A stretch of 64,000 bases of DNA from Leifsonia sp. SCN 70-46 (GCA_001725325.1 MEFY01000001.1:529214-593213), one strand, 5' to 3'; shown: positions 25,271 to 36,990, counted from the stretch's first letter. Notes: generated from the sequence alone by a model not told the origin. Program-made: numbers and translations.

Positions 25271-26557
25271 ATGGCAGATCGCGAGTACGGGTTCCGCACC
25301 CGGGCAATCCACGCAGGCAACATCCCCGACGCCGTGACCGGCTCGCGAGCGCTGCCGATCTACCAGACGAGCGCGTTCGTCTTCGACGACACCGCCGACG
25401 CGGCCGCCCGCTTCGCGCTGCAGAAGTACGGCAACATCTACTCCCGCCTCGCCAACCCCACCGTCGCGAGCTTCGAGGAGCGCGTCGCCTCCCTCGAGGG
25501 CGGCCTCGGTGCCGTCGCGACGTCGAGCGGCCTCGGCGCGCAGTTCATCACCTTCGCCTCGCTCGTCGGCGCGGGCGACCACGTCGTCGCCTCGGCGAAC
25601 CTCTACGGCGGCTCCATCACGCAGCTGGATGTCACGCTGCGCCGCTTCGGCGTCGACACGACGTTCGTGCGCTCGAGCGACCCCGCCGACTACGCGGCGG
25701 CCATCACCGACAAGACCAAGCTCATCTTCGCGGAGACCATCGCCAACCCCTCCGGCGAGGTCGCCGACATCGAGGGCCTCGCGGATGTCGCGCACGCGCA
25801 CCACATCCCGCTCATCATCGACTCGACGGTCGCGACCCCGTACCTCAACCGCCCCATCGAGTGGGGCGCCGACGTCGTCACGCACTCGGCGACCAAGTTC
25901 CTCGGCGGGGCGGGCACCACCCTCGGCGGCATCGTCGTCGAGTCGGGCCGCTTCCACTGGGCGAACGAGCACTTCCCCCTCTTCGACCAGCCCGTCCCCT
26001 CCTACGGCGGGCTCAACTGGCACGGCAACTTCGGCGAGTACGCGTTCCTCACGCGCCTGCGTGCCGAGCAGCTGCGCGACATCGGCCCCGCCCTCTCGCC
26101 GCACTCCGCGTGGCTGCTCGCGACCGGCGTCGAGACGCTGCCCTTCCGCATGCAGGCCCACGTCGACAACGCGCGCATCGTCGCCGAGTGGCTCGACGCC
26201 GACCCGCGCATCGAGCGCGTGTTCTGGGCGGGCCTGCCCGAGCACCCGCACTTCGAGCGTGCCAAGAAGTACCTGCCCAAGGGTCCCGGCTCCGTCTTCT
26301 CCTTCGTCGTCAAGGGCGGCCGCGAGGTCGGCCAGAAGTTCATCGAGTCGGTGAACCTCGCGAGCCACCTCGCCAACATCGGCGACGCGAAGACGCTCGT
26401 CATCCACCCGGCCTCGACCACGCACGCGCAGCTCACCGAGCAGCAGCTGCTCGACGCGGGCGTGCTGCCGGGCGTCGTGCGCATCAGCGTGGGAATAGAA
26501 GACCCCGAGGACATCGTTGACGACCTCGACCAGGCACTTACGGAGGCGACCAAGTGA
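25271..26557 (+). CDS. metY: O-acetylhomoserine/O-acetylserine sulfhydrylase
   Basis: A 428-residue Cys/Met-metabolism PLP enzyme. Lys209 (HSATKFLGG) is the PLP lysine; the YSRLANPT and SSGLGAQ segments and the length fit MetY rather than MetB. It makes homocysteine directly from O-acetylhomoserine and sulfide. TAGCCT (25259-25264) is 6 nt before the ATG (leaderless). No S-adenosylmethionine riboswitch is possible in the 54-nt gap. The next gene overlaps as GTGA. Confidence 0.94.
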   Translation: MADREYGFRTRAIHAGNIPDAVTGSRALPIYQTSAFVFDDTADAAARFALQKYGNIYSRLANPTVASFEERVASLEGGLGAVATSSGLGAQFITFASLVGAGDHVVASANLYGGSITQLDVTLRRFGVDTTFVRSSDPADYAAAITDKTKLIFAETIANPSGEVADIEGLADVAHAHHIPLIIDSTVATPYLNRPIEWGADVVTHSATKFLGGAGTTLGGIVVESGRFHWANEHFPLFDQPVPSYGGLNWHGNFGEYAFLTRLRAEQLRDIGPALSPHSAWLLATGVETLPFRMQAHVDNARIVAEWLDADPRIERVFWAGLPEHPHFERAKKYLPKGPGSVFSFVVKGGREVGQKFIESVNLASHLANIGDAKTLVIHPASTTHAQLTEQQLLDAGVLPGVVRISVGIEDPEDIVDDLDQALTEATK

Positions 26558-27123
26558 GCACTGCTACCGACACGGTCCAGCTGGCCAACGGCCTGACGTG
26601 CGACATCCCCGCCGACTCCCCGCTCGCGAAGCTGCTCAAGTCGCAACGCACGTGGGTCGGCCCCTCCGCCAAGGAGAGGCTCGCCATCCTCCGCAAGGCG
26701 AAGTCGGTCGCGATCGTGGGCGCCTCGCCCAACTCGACGCGCTCGAGCTACTTCGTGGCCACCTACCTGCTGCAGTCGAGCGACTACACCGTGTACTTCG
26801 TGAACCCCATGGTCGACGAGATCCTCGGGCAGAAGTCGTACAAGTCGCTCGCCGACCTGCCCGAGGTGCCCGACATCGTCGACGTGTTCCGCAAGGGCAG
26901 CGACATCCCCGCCGTCATCGACGAGGCGATCGCCATCGGCGCCAAGACCGTGTGGGTGCAGCTCGGCATCTGGAACCAGGACGCCGCGATCTACGGCGAG
27001 TCGAAGGGCCTCACGATCGTCATGGACCGCTGCATCAAGATCGAGCACGCGCGCTTCCACGGCGGCCTGCACCTGCTCGGCTTCGACACGGGCGTCATCA
27101 CCTCGCGCAAGACCGTCCGCTAG
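26554..27123 (+). CDS. CoA-binding protein (YccU-like)
   Basis: A 189-residue Rossmann-like CoA_binding_2 protein; the nucleotide motif VAIVGASPNSTRSS is near 52-65 and NPMVDEILG near 84. Small members bind CoA without known catalysis. Its GTG overlaps the metY stop, so it is cotranslated with metY; this metY/CoA-binding pairing is seen in other actinobacteria and hints at a link with acyl-CoA or sulfur supply. Confidence 0.88.
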   Translation: MSTATDTVQLANGLTCDIPADSPLAKLLKSQRTWVGPSAKERLAILRKAKSVAIVGASPNSTRSSYFVATYLLQSSDYTVYFVNPMVDEILGQKSYKSLADLPEVPDIVDVFRKGSDIPAVIDEAIAIGAKTVWVQLGIWNQDAAIYGESKGLTIVMDRCIKIEHARFHGGLHLLGFDTGVITSRKTVR

Positions 27124-27181
27124 TTACCTCGTGTGACGTCGGCCCAGTGGCCCGCGGGATGCCCGTGCGTACCGTAGTGGC

Positions 27182-28030
27182 ATGACCGGACCGCTGCTCG
27201 ACTCCCCCGTCGTCTCGACCCAGTGGCTCGCCGACCACCTCGGCGCCGACAAGCTCGTCGTGCTGGACGCGACCGTGCTCCCCTTCACGCAGCCGAGCGG
27301 CAAGCCCGGCTTCCTGAGCGGCCACGAGAGCTACGTCATCAACGGCCACCTGCCGGGCGCGGTGTTCGCCGACGTCATCGAGGAGCTCTCCGACACCTCG
27401 GGGCGCTTCCCCTTCACGCGCCCGTCGCGCGAGCAGTTCGAGGCCGCCGCGGGCGCCCTCGGCATCGACAACGAGACGACGGTCGTCGTGTACGACGCCG
27501 TCATCGGGCAGTGGGCCGCGCGCACGTGGTGGCTGTTCCGCGCGTTCGGCTACGACCGCGTCGCCGTGCTCGACGGCGGCCTCACGGCGTGGACTGCCGA
27601 GGGCCGCGAGACCGACGTCGGCCACGTCGAGCCCGCGGCGGCGACCTTCACCGCGACGGAGCGGCCCGAGCTGTGGGTGGACGCCGACGGCATCGACGCG
27701 ATCCTGCGCGGCGAGGCGCCCGGCGCCCTCGTGTGCGGGACGGCCCCCAAGGAGTTCTCGGGGGAGGCCGGCCGCGGCCACATCGCCGGCAGCCTGAGCG
27801 TGCCCGCCGCACGCCTCGTCGACCGCGAGACCAACACCCTCCTGCCCGTCGACCGGCTGCGCTCGCTCTTCCCCGCAGAGGGCCGCGTCGTCACCTACTG
27901 CAACGGCGGCATCGCCGCGGCGGCGGACGCCCTCGCGCTCGTGCTCGCGGGCCACACCGACGTCGCCCTCTACGACGGATCGCTCAACGAGTGGGCCGGC
28001 GAGGGTCGCGAGCTCGTCACAGCAGGCTGA
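27182..28030 (+). CDS. Sulfurtransferase (tandem rhodanese)
   Basis: A 282-residue two-domain rhodanese; the C-terminal domain carries the active-site cysteine in [10 protein letters not shown] (about residue 240), the N-terminal one is inactive. It is of the SseA/thiosulfate-or-3-mercaptopyruvate type. TACCGT is 6 nt before the ATG (leaderless). The 3' end overlaps the convergent DUF255 gene by 14 nt. The active-site loop CNGGIA differs from CRxGxT, so the sulfur donor is uncertain. Confidence 0.9.
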   Translation: MTGPLLDSPVVSTQWLADHLGADKLVVLDATVLPFTQPSGKPGFLSGHESYVINGHLPGAVFADVIEELSDTSGRFPFTRPSREQFEAAAGALGIDNETTVVVYDAVIGQWAARTWWLFRAFGYDRVAVLDGGLTAWTAEGRETDVGHVEPAAATFTATERPELWVDADGIDAILRGEAPGALVCGTAPKEFSGEAGRGHIAGSLSVPAARLVDRETNTLLPVDRLRSLFPAEGRVVTYCNGGIAAAADALALVLAGHTDVALYDGSLNEWAGEGRELVTAG

Positions 28031-29777
28031 GCAGCTCCTGCGGCGTCGTGACGGGCAGCCTGCACACGAAGTCCTCGCACACGTAGGCCGCCTCCGCGGT
28101 CCGCCCCTCGAACAGCTCGAACCCGGCCGCAGCCCACGCGCGCGACTGGTCGGCGGACACGACGACGCCCCGGTGCTCGCGGGCGATGCGGCCGAGCTCC
28201 GGGTCGCCGCCGACGACCACGAGCTGCCGCACGGGCTCGGCGAGCGCGGACATGACCGTGAGCGCCGCGCCGAGGGAGACGGGATGCCGCTGCGCCGGCG
28301 CCGCCACGCGCTCCATCGCCGCGCGCGCCGCGGCGCGGTACGGCTCGTGCGCCGTGAGCGTGAAGAGGGTGCGCGCCGCGGACGCCATCGCGCTCAGGCC
28401 GGACGGGTGCGCCCCGTCGCCCGGGTCGGGCTCCACGGCGAGGCCCTGCGCCGCGAGCACGGGGTCGGCGCCGTCGGGCACGCCGAACGGATCGCCCGCC
28501 GCGATGGCGGCGTCGACGAGCCGGCGCGCGGCCTCGGCGTAGCGCACCTCCCCCGTCGCGAGGGCGAGCTGCAGGAGGCCGGAGGCGAGCATCCCCGAGT
28601 CCTCGAGCGTCGCGTGGGCGGGCGACAGCACGCCGCCGATCGACGCGCGCACGAGCCGCCCGCCCACGTGGTGCTCGAGCAGGAAGTCGGCCGAGCGGCG
28701 CGCCATCGCGACCCACTCCGGCCTGCCGAGCACTGAGCCCGCGACGGAGAGGCCCTCGATCGCGAGCCCGTTCCAGCCCGTGAGCACCTTCTCGTCGACG
28801 GGCGGCCTCTCGACGCGCTCCCGGCTCGCGGCGTCGAGCGAGTAGTAGAAGCCCTCGACCCGGCGGCCGTCGACAGTGCTCTCGCTGTCCTGCGCGGAGG
28901 CGAACCCGCCCCCCGGCAGCTGCATCGTCCCCAGCCAGTGCGCGATGCCCTCCGCGATCTCGGCGCGACCCGCGAGCGCGTACAGCGCCACGAGCTGCGC
29001 GTTGTCGTAGAGCATGCGCTCGTAGTGCGGATCGCTCCAGTCCTGCCTCGTCGCATAGCGGAAGAAGCCGCCGTCGACGGCGTCGCGCAGGGGCGAGGCG
29101 GCCATGGCGTCCAGGGTGCGGGTGCCGAGGGGTGCGCGGCGCGCGACGAGGAACGAGAGCACGGGCGAGACCGGGAACTTGGGCGCCGTGCCGAAACCTC
29201 CGTGCGTCGCATCCTCGAGGCCCTCGAGGGTCGCGACGACCGGCCCGAAGTCGGTGGGCAGCGGGCTCGACACCGCCTGCTGCCGACCCAGCACGTCGAC
29301 TATCGCCGCGCCGTTGCGCTCGACCTCGTCGCGGCGGTTCGTCCAGGCGTCGAGCACGGCGTCGAGCACCTGGCGGAACGAGGGATGCCCGGCGACCGGC
29401 TCGGGCGGCCAGTACGTGCCCGCGAAGAAGGCCCGCCCCTGCGGCGTGACGAACACGTTGAGCGGCCAGCCGAGGTTGCCCGTGAAGGCCGCCGCGGCCG
29501 CCAGGTAGGTGGAGTCGACCTCCGCGTGCTCCTCGCGGTCGACCTTGATCGCGACGAGGTTCTCGTTCAGGTACGCCGCGACGGCCGGGTCGCTGAAGCT
29601 CTCGCGCGCCATGACATGGCACCAGTGGCACGTCGAGTAGCCGATCGACACGAGCACGGGGACGTCGCGCGCGGCGGCCTCGGCGAAGGCGTCGGCGCCC
29701 CAGTCCCACCAGTCGACGGGGTTGCCCGCGTGGGAGCGGAGGTACGGGCTCGCGGCGGCGCCGAGACGGTTGGGCAT
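28017..29777 (-). CDS. DUF255 thioredoxin-like / glycosidase-fold protein (YyaL/SSP411 family)
   Basis: A 586-residue protein. The N-terminal thioredoxin-like domain has CHWC at Cys50-Cys53 in the diagnostic STCHWCHVM; the rest is an (alpha/alpha)6-barrel like N-acylglucosamine epimerases. Conserved segments HPYLRSHA-type, DREEHAEVD and [10 protein letters not shown] are present. The family (human SPATA20) is widespread but its function is not established. It is about 100 residues shorter than many homologues. Confidence 0.9.
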   Translation of the reverse strand: MPNRLGAAASPYLRSHAGNPVDWWDWGADAFAEAAARDVPVLVSIGYSTCHWCHVMARESFSDPAVAAYLNENLVAIKVDREEHAEVDSTYLAAAAAFTGNLGWPLNVFVTPQGRAFFAGTYWPPEPVAGHPSFRQVLDAVLDAWTNRRDEVERNGAAIVDVLGRQQAVSSPLPTDFGPVVATLEGLEDATHGGFGTAPKFPVSPVLSFLVARRAPLGTRTLDAMAASPLRDAVDGGFFRYATRQDWSDPHYERMLYDNAQLVALYALAGRAEIAEGIAHWLGTMQLPGGGFASAQDSESTVDGRRVEGFYYSLDAASRERVERPPVDEKVLTGWNGLAIEGLSVAGSVLGRPEWVAMARRSADFLLEHHVGGRLVRASIGGVLSPAHATLEDSGMLASGLLQLALATGEVRYAEAARRLVDAAIAAGDPFGVPDGADPVLAAQGLAVEPDPGDGAHPSGLSAMASAARTLFTLTAHEPYRAAARAAMERVAAPAQRHPVSLGAALTVMSALAEPVRQLVVVGGDPELGRIAREHRGVVVSADQSRAWAAAGFELFEGRTAEAAYVCEDFVCRLPVTTPQELLSLL

Positions 29778-29849
29778 GCTCCCAGTCTGCCGTGGTCGGC
29801 CACGGCGCAATCGCAGAAAACTGGCGAGCGGGGCGGCTAGTGTCGTCGT

Positions 29850-30599
29850 ATGTCGACGACGACCATCACGTACATCGGTGGCCCCACCGCAGTCCTCGAG
29901 TATGCGGGCAAGCGCTTCATCACGGATCCGACGTTCGATGCGCCCGGCTCCTACCCCGAGGCCGGCGAGACGACGCTCGTCAAGACTGCGGGCCCGGGCA
30001 TCCCGCGCAGCGACCTCGGCACCATCGACGCGGTGCTCCTGAGCCACCACGAGCACAAGGACAACCTCGACTGGGAGGGCCTCGAGCTCATCGCCACGGG
30101 CATCCCCACCCTCAGCACCCCGGATGCGGCGAGCGACCTCTTCGGCGGATCGGTGGTCGGCCTCGACTCCTGGGAGACCTACCAGCTGGGCGACGTCACG
30201 ATCACGGCGGTGCCCGCCCTGCACGGACCGCCCGGCATCGAGCGCCTCGTGGGCGAGGTCACGGGATTCGTGCTCGAGGCGGAGCACGAGCCCACCGTCT
30301 ACGTGAGCGGCGACAACGCCTCGATCCCGCTCGTCGAGCAGATCGCGGGGCGCTTCCCCATGATCGAGATCGCGATCCTCTTCGCGGGGGCCGCGCGCGT
30401 GCCGGAGATCGACGCCGCGCTCACCCTGACGTCGCCCGACGCGGCACGCGCGGCGATCATGCTCGGGGCGCGGAAGGTCGTCGGCATCCACACCGAGGAC
30501 TGGGAGCACTTCTCCGAGTCGCGCGCCCAGCTCGAGGCGGCGTTCGCCGACGGCGGGCTGCTCGTCGAGACGCCGCGCGGGGTGACGGTCGCGCTCTAG
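29850..30599 (+). CDS. MBL fold metallo-hydrolase
   Basis: A 249-residue metallo-beta-lactamase-fold protein similar to UlaG-type lactonases. The metal motif reads HEHKDN, with Asn in place of the last His of HxHx[10 protein letters not shown] holds the later Asp, and IHTEDWEHF the final His. The Asn variant occurs in a branch of this family, so activity is still possible. TAGTGT is 6 nt before the ATG (leaderless). It converges on the aldo/keto reductase gene across the hairpins at 30613-30742. Confidence 0.86.
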   Translation: MSTTTITYIGGPTAVLEYAGKRFITDPTFDAPGSYPEAGETTLVKTAGPGIPRSDLGTIDAVLLSHHEHKDNLDWEGLELIATGIPTLSTPDAASDLFGGSVVGLDSWETYQLGDVTITAVPALHGPPGIERLVGEVTGFVLEAEHEPTVYVSGDNASIPLVEQIAGRFPMIEIAILFAGAARVPEIDAALTLTSPDAARAAIMLGARKVVGIHTEDWEHFSESRAQLEAAFADGGLLVETPRGVTVAL

Positions 30600-30612
30600 C
30601 CCTGAGTTGCCA

Positions 30613-30677
30613 TCGAGAGGGCGAAATGGGTCGCCGCATCCTCGATCCCGACCAGAAGTGCCCTTTCGTCGTGGTCT
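30613..30677. repeat. Gene-end imperfect hairpin with GGATGCGG core
   Basis: Imperfect arms GAGAGGGCGAAATGGGTC and GACCAGAAGTGCCCTTTC (12 of 18 pairs) flank the core CGCCGCATCCTC (30632-30643; GAGGATGCGGCG on the other strand). On that strand the order AAAGGGCACTTCT ... GGATGCGG resembles the hairpin at 46431-46515 (AAAGGCCAGTTCT ... GGATGCGG), so the two are probably related. Confidence 0.45.
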
Positions 30678-30684
30678 CGGGGCA

Positions 30685-30742
30685 GCGAAAAGCCAGTTGT
30701 GACGGCGCGGCCGGGGCCGCGCGTCACAACTGGCTTCTCGGC
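30685..30742. terminator. Strong hairpin between convergent genes
   Basis: Arms AGCCAGTTGTGACG-GCGCGGCC and GGCCGCGC-GTCACAACTGGCT pair over more than 20 bp with a single bulge and a 2-nt loop. It is the most stable-looking hairpin in the window. It lies between the MBL gene (ends 30599) and the aldo/keto reductase (ends 30745) and should stop transcription from both sides, although no U-tract is present. Confidence 0.6.
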
Positions 30743-30744
30743 GG

Positions 30745-32407
<1,663 letters not shown>

Positions 32408-32419
32408 GGGTTCAGCTTT

Positions 32420-32436
32420 CGGAGACGGGGTCTCCG
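32420..32436. promoter_or_regulatory. Perfect dyad upstream of the RIO kinase gene
   Basis: CGGAGAC-GGG-GTCTCCG has perfect 7-bp arms and a 3-nt loop, 13 nt before the TTG start of the kinase gene. It could be an operator, an RNA hairpin in the leader, or a terminator for the upstream prp/MBL transcript. The GGAGAC/GTCTCC arms also occur at 145-158 upstream of arsR. Confidence 0.35.
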
Positions 32437-32446
32437 ACGCGAACGG

Positions 32447-32500
32447 CTAGGAGACCCGGAAGGGGATGTGGGCAGGGGAAGCCACGGCGATGGTGGTCAT
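32447..32500 (-). CDS. Possible 17-residue small ORF
   Basis: ATG 32500-32498 overlaps the stop of the MBL hydrolase gene as ATGA and is preceded by a strong Shine-Dalgarno tract (GGAGGAGG, about 32514-32507). It encodes MTTIAVASPAHIPFRVS and a TAG at 32447. The coupling and RBS suggest real translation; the peptide matches nothing I recognise. The RBS could instead be chance within the hydrolase coding sequence. Confidence 0.3.
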   Translation of the reverse strand: MTTIAVASPAHIPFRVS

Positions 32501-33480
32501 GCTGTCCTCCTCCCGGTCTCGGTCCCGTCAATGTACCGCATCCGCATGGCCGTCTGCGAGAGGGCGGAAGCCTGGTGGAAGCCGCGCAGGTTCTCCCACC
32601 CGCCCGTCCACGTCACGCGCGAGGCGACCTCCCACACGGTCGCGCCCGGGTCGGCGGCGAGGATGTCGCGCACCTCGCGCGTGCGCCCGACCTGGTGGTC
32701 CCGCGACGCCCCCACGCGCTCCCCGAGGCCGCGGAACACGTACCCGTGGCCCGGCGCGACGAGCGGGTCGCCGAGGGACTCCACGAGGTCGAGCGAGCGC
32801 AGGTAGTCGGCGAGCGGATCGTCGGACTCGCCGCCCAGCCCCACGCCCGGGAAGATCGTCGGGAGCACGAGGTCGCCCGTGAAGACGGTGTCCCCGTCGA
32901 CGAGCGAGAGGCTGCCGGGCGTGTGGCCGGGTGTGTGCAGCACGCGGATCGACCGCCCGGGGATGTCGAGCAGCTGGTCGTGCACGAGCAGCACGTCGGC
33001 CGTGACCTGCTCGGGCCGCGTGCGGCCCACGATCGCCGCGATGCCCTCGTGCAGCCCGGGCGGGACGCCCCACGCGCCGAGGTCGGGCACGGTCACGCCG
33101 CGCACCGCGAACTCGTCGAGGCCGCGCTGCTCCGCCTCGTGCACCTGCACGCGCGCGCCCGAGGCGGCGCGGATCGCGGGGGCGAGCCCGAGGTGGTCGG
33201 AGTGGAGGTGGGTGGCGGTGACGGACTCCACGCGGTCGAGCGCGAGCCCGACCGACGCGAGCCCGGCGGAGAGCCTCTCGAGGCTTCCGGGGAGCTCCCA
33301 CCCGGTGTCGAGCAGGTGGACGTCGCCCCGGGCATCCTCGAACGCGTAGACGAGCGTGTAGGCGGGCGGGCCTACCGGCAGCGGGAGCGAGAGCGCCCAC
33401 GTGCCCTCGCCGATCGCGAGCGGCTCGGGCAGCCCGCCGCCCTCGTAGGCGGCGAGCTGCCGGGCGTCGAGCGCCCGCAT
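32497..33480 (-). CDS. MBL fold metallo-hydrolase
   Basis: A 327-residue metallo-beta-lactamase-fold hydrolase with a canonical THLHSDHLG motif (HxHxDH), HTPGHTPGS for the next His, FTGDLVLP for the bridging Asp and APGHGYVF near the C-terminus. The C-terminal extension after residue 240 is typical of the group acting on thioesters or lactones. It overlaps prpC by one base (TGATG), so it is the fourth enzyme gene of the methylcitrate operon and may hydrolyse a CoA-ester intermediate. Confidence 0.9.
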   Translation of the reverse strand: MRALDARQLAAYEGGGLPEPLAIGEGTWALSLPLPVGPPAYTLVYAFEDARGDVHLLDTGWELPGSLERLSAGLASVGLALDRVESVTATHLHSDHLGLAPAIRAASGARVQVHEAEQRGLDEFAVRGVTVPDLGAWGVPPGLHEGIAAIVGRTRPEQVTADVLLVHDQLLDIPGRSIRVLHTPGHTPGSLSLVDGDTVFTGDLVLPTIFPGVGLGGESDDPLADYLRSLDLVESLGDPLVAPGHGYVFRGLGERVGASRDHQVGRTREVRDILAADPGATVWEVASRVTWTGGWENLRGFHQASALSQTAMRMRYIDGTETGRRTA

Positions 33481-34592
33481 CAGGGCAGGTGGCGCTCGTC
33501 GACCCCGACGTACTGCGAGAGCGGGCGGATGAGCGCGTTGGCCTGCAGCTGCTCCATGATGTGCGCCGTCCAGCCCGTGATGCGCGCGGCCACGAAGAGC
33601 GGGGTGAACATCTCGGTGTCGAAGCCGATGAGGTTGTAGGCAGGTCCCGACGGGTAGTCGAGGTTGGGCTTGATGTTCTTCCGCTCGTTCATCGCGGTCT
33701 CGAGCGTGTCGTACAGCTCGGCGAGGTCGGGGCGGTCGTACTCCGCGATGAGGGTGTCGAGCGCCGCCTTCATGGTGGGCACGCGCGAGTCGCCGTTCTT
33801 GTAGACGCGGTGGCCGAATCCCATGATCTTGCGCTTCTCGGCGAGCGCCGTGTCGAGCCACGCGACGGCCCTGTCGGCGGTGCCGATCTCGTCGAAGATG
33901 TGCATGACGGCCTCGTTGGCGCCGCCGTGCAGCGCGCCCTTGAGCGCACCGATGCCGCCCACGACCGCCGAGTAGAGGTCGGAGAGCGTCGACGTGATGA
34001 CGCGCGCCGTGAACGTCGACGCGTTGAACGAGTGCTCCGCGTACAGGATCATCGACACGTCGAACGCGCTCACCACGACCTCGTCGGGCAGCTCGTCGAA
34101 CGTCATGAACAGGAAGTTCGCGGAGTAGCCGAGGTCGTCGCGCGGCTCCACGAGATGCTGCCCGCGGCGGCGGCGCTGGTCGTACGCGACGATCGACGGC
34201 AGCTGGGCGAACAGGCGCACGGACTTGTCGAGGTTCGACTCGGGGCTCGAGTCGGCGGCATCCGGGTCGCTCGCACCGATGACGCTCACGGCCGTGCGCA
34301 CGACGTCCATGGGATGCGCCGACACGGGCAGCTCGTCGATGACGCGCTTCACGCGCTCGTCGAGGCGCCGCAGCGACCGCTCGCGCGTCTCGAACTCCGC
34401 GAGCTGCTCGTCGTCGGGCAGCTCGCCGTGCCACAGCAGGTACGCGACCTCCTCGAACGTGCAGCTCGCCGCGAGCTCCTGCACCGGGTAGCCCCGGTAG
34501 AGCAGGGAGTTGGTCTCGGGGTTCACCTTGGAGATGGCGGTGGTGTCGACGACGACGCCCGCCAGCCCCTTCTTGATCTCGACCTCTGTCAT
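33480..34592 (-). CDS. prpC: 2-methylcitrate synthase
   Basis: A 370-residue citrate-synthase-family enzyme. The catalytic histidines lie in EHSFNASTF and GFGHRVYKNGDSR, and Asp in the FDTEMFTP region. Neighbouring prpB and prpD identify it as 2-methylcitrate synthase (propionyl-CoA plus oxaloacetate). It overlaps prpB as TGATG at 34592; GTG 34595 is an alternative start. Confidence 0.93.
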   Translation of the reverse strand: MTEVEIKKGLAGVVVDTTAISKVNPETNSLLYRGYPVQELAASCTFEEVAYLLWHGELPDDEQLAEFETRERSLRRLDERVKRVIDELPVSAHPMDVVRTAVSVIGASDPDAADSSPESNLDKSVRLFAQLPSIVAYDQRRRRGQHLVEPRDDLGYSANFLFMTFDELPDEVVVSAFDVSMILYAEHSFNASTFTARVITSTLSDLYSAVVGGIGALKGALHGGANEAVMHIFDEIGTADRAVAWLDTALAEKRKIMGFGHRVYKNGDSRVPTMKAALDTLIAEYDRPDLAELYDTLETAMNERKNIKPNLDYPSGPAYNLIGFDTEMFTPLFVAARITGWTAHIMEQLQANALIRPLSQYVGVDERHLP

Positions 34593-35497
34593 CACTTGCC
34601 CTCCGGAACCTTGAAGTTGAACACCGACGTGTCGAAGGCGTTGTACGCCTCGTAGTCGAGCAGCTCGTACAGTCTTGCGCGAGTCTGCATCGTGGGCACC
34701 TGCGAGTTGAGGGAGCCCTCGGCGACGAGTGCGTCGAGACCACGCTCCGCCGCGCCCATCGCGATGCGCAGCAGCGACACGGGATAGATCACGATGTTCA
34801 CGCCGATGTCGGCGAGCTGCCGGGTGCTGAACAGCTCGCTCTTGCCGAACTCGGTCATGTTGGCGAGGATCGGCACGTCGACCGCCTGGCGCACGGCCTC
34901 GAACTCGGCCAGGTCGGCCATGGCCTCGGGGAAGATCGCGTCGGCCCCCGCGTCGACGAGCGCCTTCGCGCGGTCGATCGCGGCCTGCAGGCCGTCGACG
35001 GCGCGGATGTCGGTGCGCGCCATGATGAGCAGGTTGGGGTCCCGGCGCGCGTCGACGGCCGCCCTGATCCGCTTGGTCGAGGTCTCGAGGTCGACCACGG
35101 CCTTGCCGTCGAGGTGGCCGCAGCGCTTGGGGTTGACCTGGTCCTCGATGTGCAGGCCCGCCACGCCCGCGTCCTCGAGCGCCTGCACGGTGCGGGCGAC
35201 GTTCATGGGCTCGCCGAAGCCCGTGTCGGCGTCGATGAGGGCCGGGAGGTCGGTCATCCTCGCGATCTGCTGGCCGCGGCCCGCCACCTCGCTGAGCGTC
35301 GTGAGGCCGATGTCAGGCAGGCCGAGGTCTGCAGCGAGCACCGCGCCCGAGATGTAGACGCCCTCGAAGCCCTTGTCCTCGATGAGCTTGGCGCTCACGG
35401 GGTTGAACGCCCCCGGGAAGCGCAGCAGCTCGCCCGTCGCGAGCGCCGCGCGGAAGTCGGCGCGCTTCTGCGCCGCCGTGGTCTTCGAGTACAGCAT
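34592..35497 (-). CDS. prpB: Methylisocitrate lyase
   Basis: A 301-residue isocitrate lyase/PEP mutase family enzyme that splits 2-methylisocitrate to pyruvate and succinate. The active-site loop reads KRCGHLDGK (catalytic Cys), with DADTGFG for metal binding and EDQVNPK before the loop. Coupled to prpD (TGATG at 35497) and prpC. Confidence 0.95.
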   Translation of the reverse strand: MLYSKTTAAQKRADFRAALATGELLRFPGAFNPVSAKLIEDKGFEGVYISGAVLAADLGLPDIGLTTLSEVAGRGQQIARMTDLPALIDADTGFGEPMNVARTVQALEDAGVAGLHIEDQVNPKRCGHLDGKAVVDLETSTKRIRAAVDARRDPNLLIMARTDIRAVDGLQAAIDRAKALVDAGADAIFPEAMADLAEFEAVRQAVDVPILANMTEFGKSELFSTRQLADIGVNIVIYPVSLLRIAMGAAERGLDALVAEGSLNSQVPTMQTRARLYELLDYEAYNAFDTSVFNFKVPEGK

Positions 35498-36990
35498 CAG
35501 AAGAGTCCCTTCGGTCCTGCGGTGAGGATGCCGGGCTTCGCCACGAAGTTGAGGCCCGTGAGGTCGGTGAGCTCGGGCAGGCGCTGCACCGTGTCGAGGA
35601 ACCGCTCGATCTCGGCCTCGTCGAGCACGGGCGCGGCGAGGGCGCGGAACTTGGCGATGTAGTCCGCACGCGCGAACGGCCGGGCGCCGAGCGGGTGCGC
35701 GTCGGCGACGGCGATCTCGTCGACGATCGTCGAGCCGTCGGTGAGGGTTATCGCCACGCTGCCGCCGAACGCCTTCTCCTGCGGGTCGTTGGAGTGGTAG
35801 CGGCGCGTCCACTCCGCGTCCTCCTCCGTGACGACCTTGTTCCACAGGGCGACGGTGTCGGGACGCTGCGCGCGCGAGGGGGCGTAGGACTTCTCGTGGT
35901 CCCACTCGCCGTCCTGCAGGGCGACCGTGAAGATGTACGGGATCGAGTGGTCGAGCGTCTCGCGGCTCGCGGTCGGGTCGTACTTCTGCGGGTCGTTGGC
36001 GCCCGAGCCGATCACGTAGTGGGTGTGGTGGCTCGTGCGGATGATGACGCGCTCGATGCGGTCGGCCGTGAGGTCGGGGTACTCGTTGTGCAGCTTGCGC
36101 GCGAGGTCGATCCAGGCCTGGGCCTGGTACTCGGCGGAGTGCTCCTTCGTGTAGGTGTCGAGGATGGCGCGCTTCGCCTCCCCCTTCTCCGGCAGGGGCA
36201 CCTCGTACGCGGCCGTCGGGCCGTCGAGCAGCCACGCGATGACGCCGTCCTCGCCCTCGTAGATCGGCTCCGGACTGGTCTGCCCGCGCATCGCGCGGTC
36301 CACGGCCTCGACGGCCATCTTGCCCGCGAACGCGGGGGCGTGCGCCTTCCACGTGGAGATGAGCCCCTTGCGCGACTGCCGGGTGGCGGTGGTGGTGTGC
36401 AGCGCCTGGTTGACGGCCTGGAAGATCGTCTCGACCGGCAGGCCGAGCAGCGTGCCGATGCCCGCGGCCGCGGAGGGGCCGAGGTGGGCGACGTGGTCGA
36501 TCTTGTGCTTGTGCAGGCTTATCGCCTTCACGAGGTCCACCTGGATCTCGTAGCCCGTCGCGATGCCGCGGATGAGCTCGGCGCCCGACTTCCCGGCATG
36601 CTGCGCGACGGCGAGGATGGGCGGGATGTTGTCGCCCGGGTGCGAGTACTCCGCCGCGAGGAACGTGTCGTGGAAGTCGAGCTCGCGCACGGCGACTCCG
36701 TTCGCCCACGCCGCCCACTCGGGGCTGACCCGCTCCGTGATGCCGAAGACCGTGCTCCCCGGGGTCGCGGGATGCGCCTCGGCCTGGCTGCGGGCCGCGA
36801 TGCCGGGGCCGCGCACGATGCTGGCCGCGGCGACCGCCGCGTTGTCGATGATGCGGTTGATGACCATCTCGGCGACCTCGTCGGTCACGGCGACGGGGTC
36901 GGCGGCGACCTCCGCGATCTTCCAGGCGAGCTGGTCCTCGCGGGCGAGGTTCTCGTCGCTCTTGTAGACGCGCACGGGGTGGATTCTCAC
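35497..36990 (-). CDS. prpD: 2-methylcitrate dehydratase
   Basis: A 497-residue MmgE/PrpD protein that dehydrates 2-methylcitrate. The length and the [25 protein letters not shown] and [14 protein letters not shown] segments are typical. It is first of the structural genes and its GTG overlaps the GntR regulator stop (GTGA). Confidence 0.94.
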   Translation of the reverse strand: MRIHPVRVYKSDENLAREDQLAWKIAEVAADPVAVTDEVAEMVINRIIDNAAVAAASIVRGPGIAARSQAEAHPATPGSTVFGITERVSPEWAAWANGVAVRELDFHDTFLAAEYSHPGDNIPPILAVAQHAGKSGAELIRGIATGYEIQVDLVKAISLHKHKIDHVAHLGPSAAAGIGTLLGLPVETIFQAVNQALHTTTATRQSRKGLISTWKAHAPAFAGKMAVEAVDRAMRGQTSPEPIYEGEDGVIAWLLDGPTAAYEVPLPEKGEAKRAILDTYTKEHSAEYQAQAWIDLARKLHNEYPDLTADRIERVIIRTSHHTHYVIGSGANDPQKYDPTASRETLDHSIPYIFTVALQDGEWDHEKSYAPSRAQRPDTVALWNKVVTEEDAEWTRRYHSNDPQEKAFGGSVAITLTDGSTIVDEIAVADAHPLGARPFARADYIAKFRALAAPVLDEAEIERFLDTVQRLPELTDLTGLNFVAKPGILTAGPKGLF

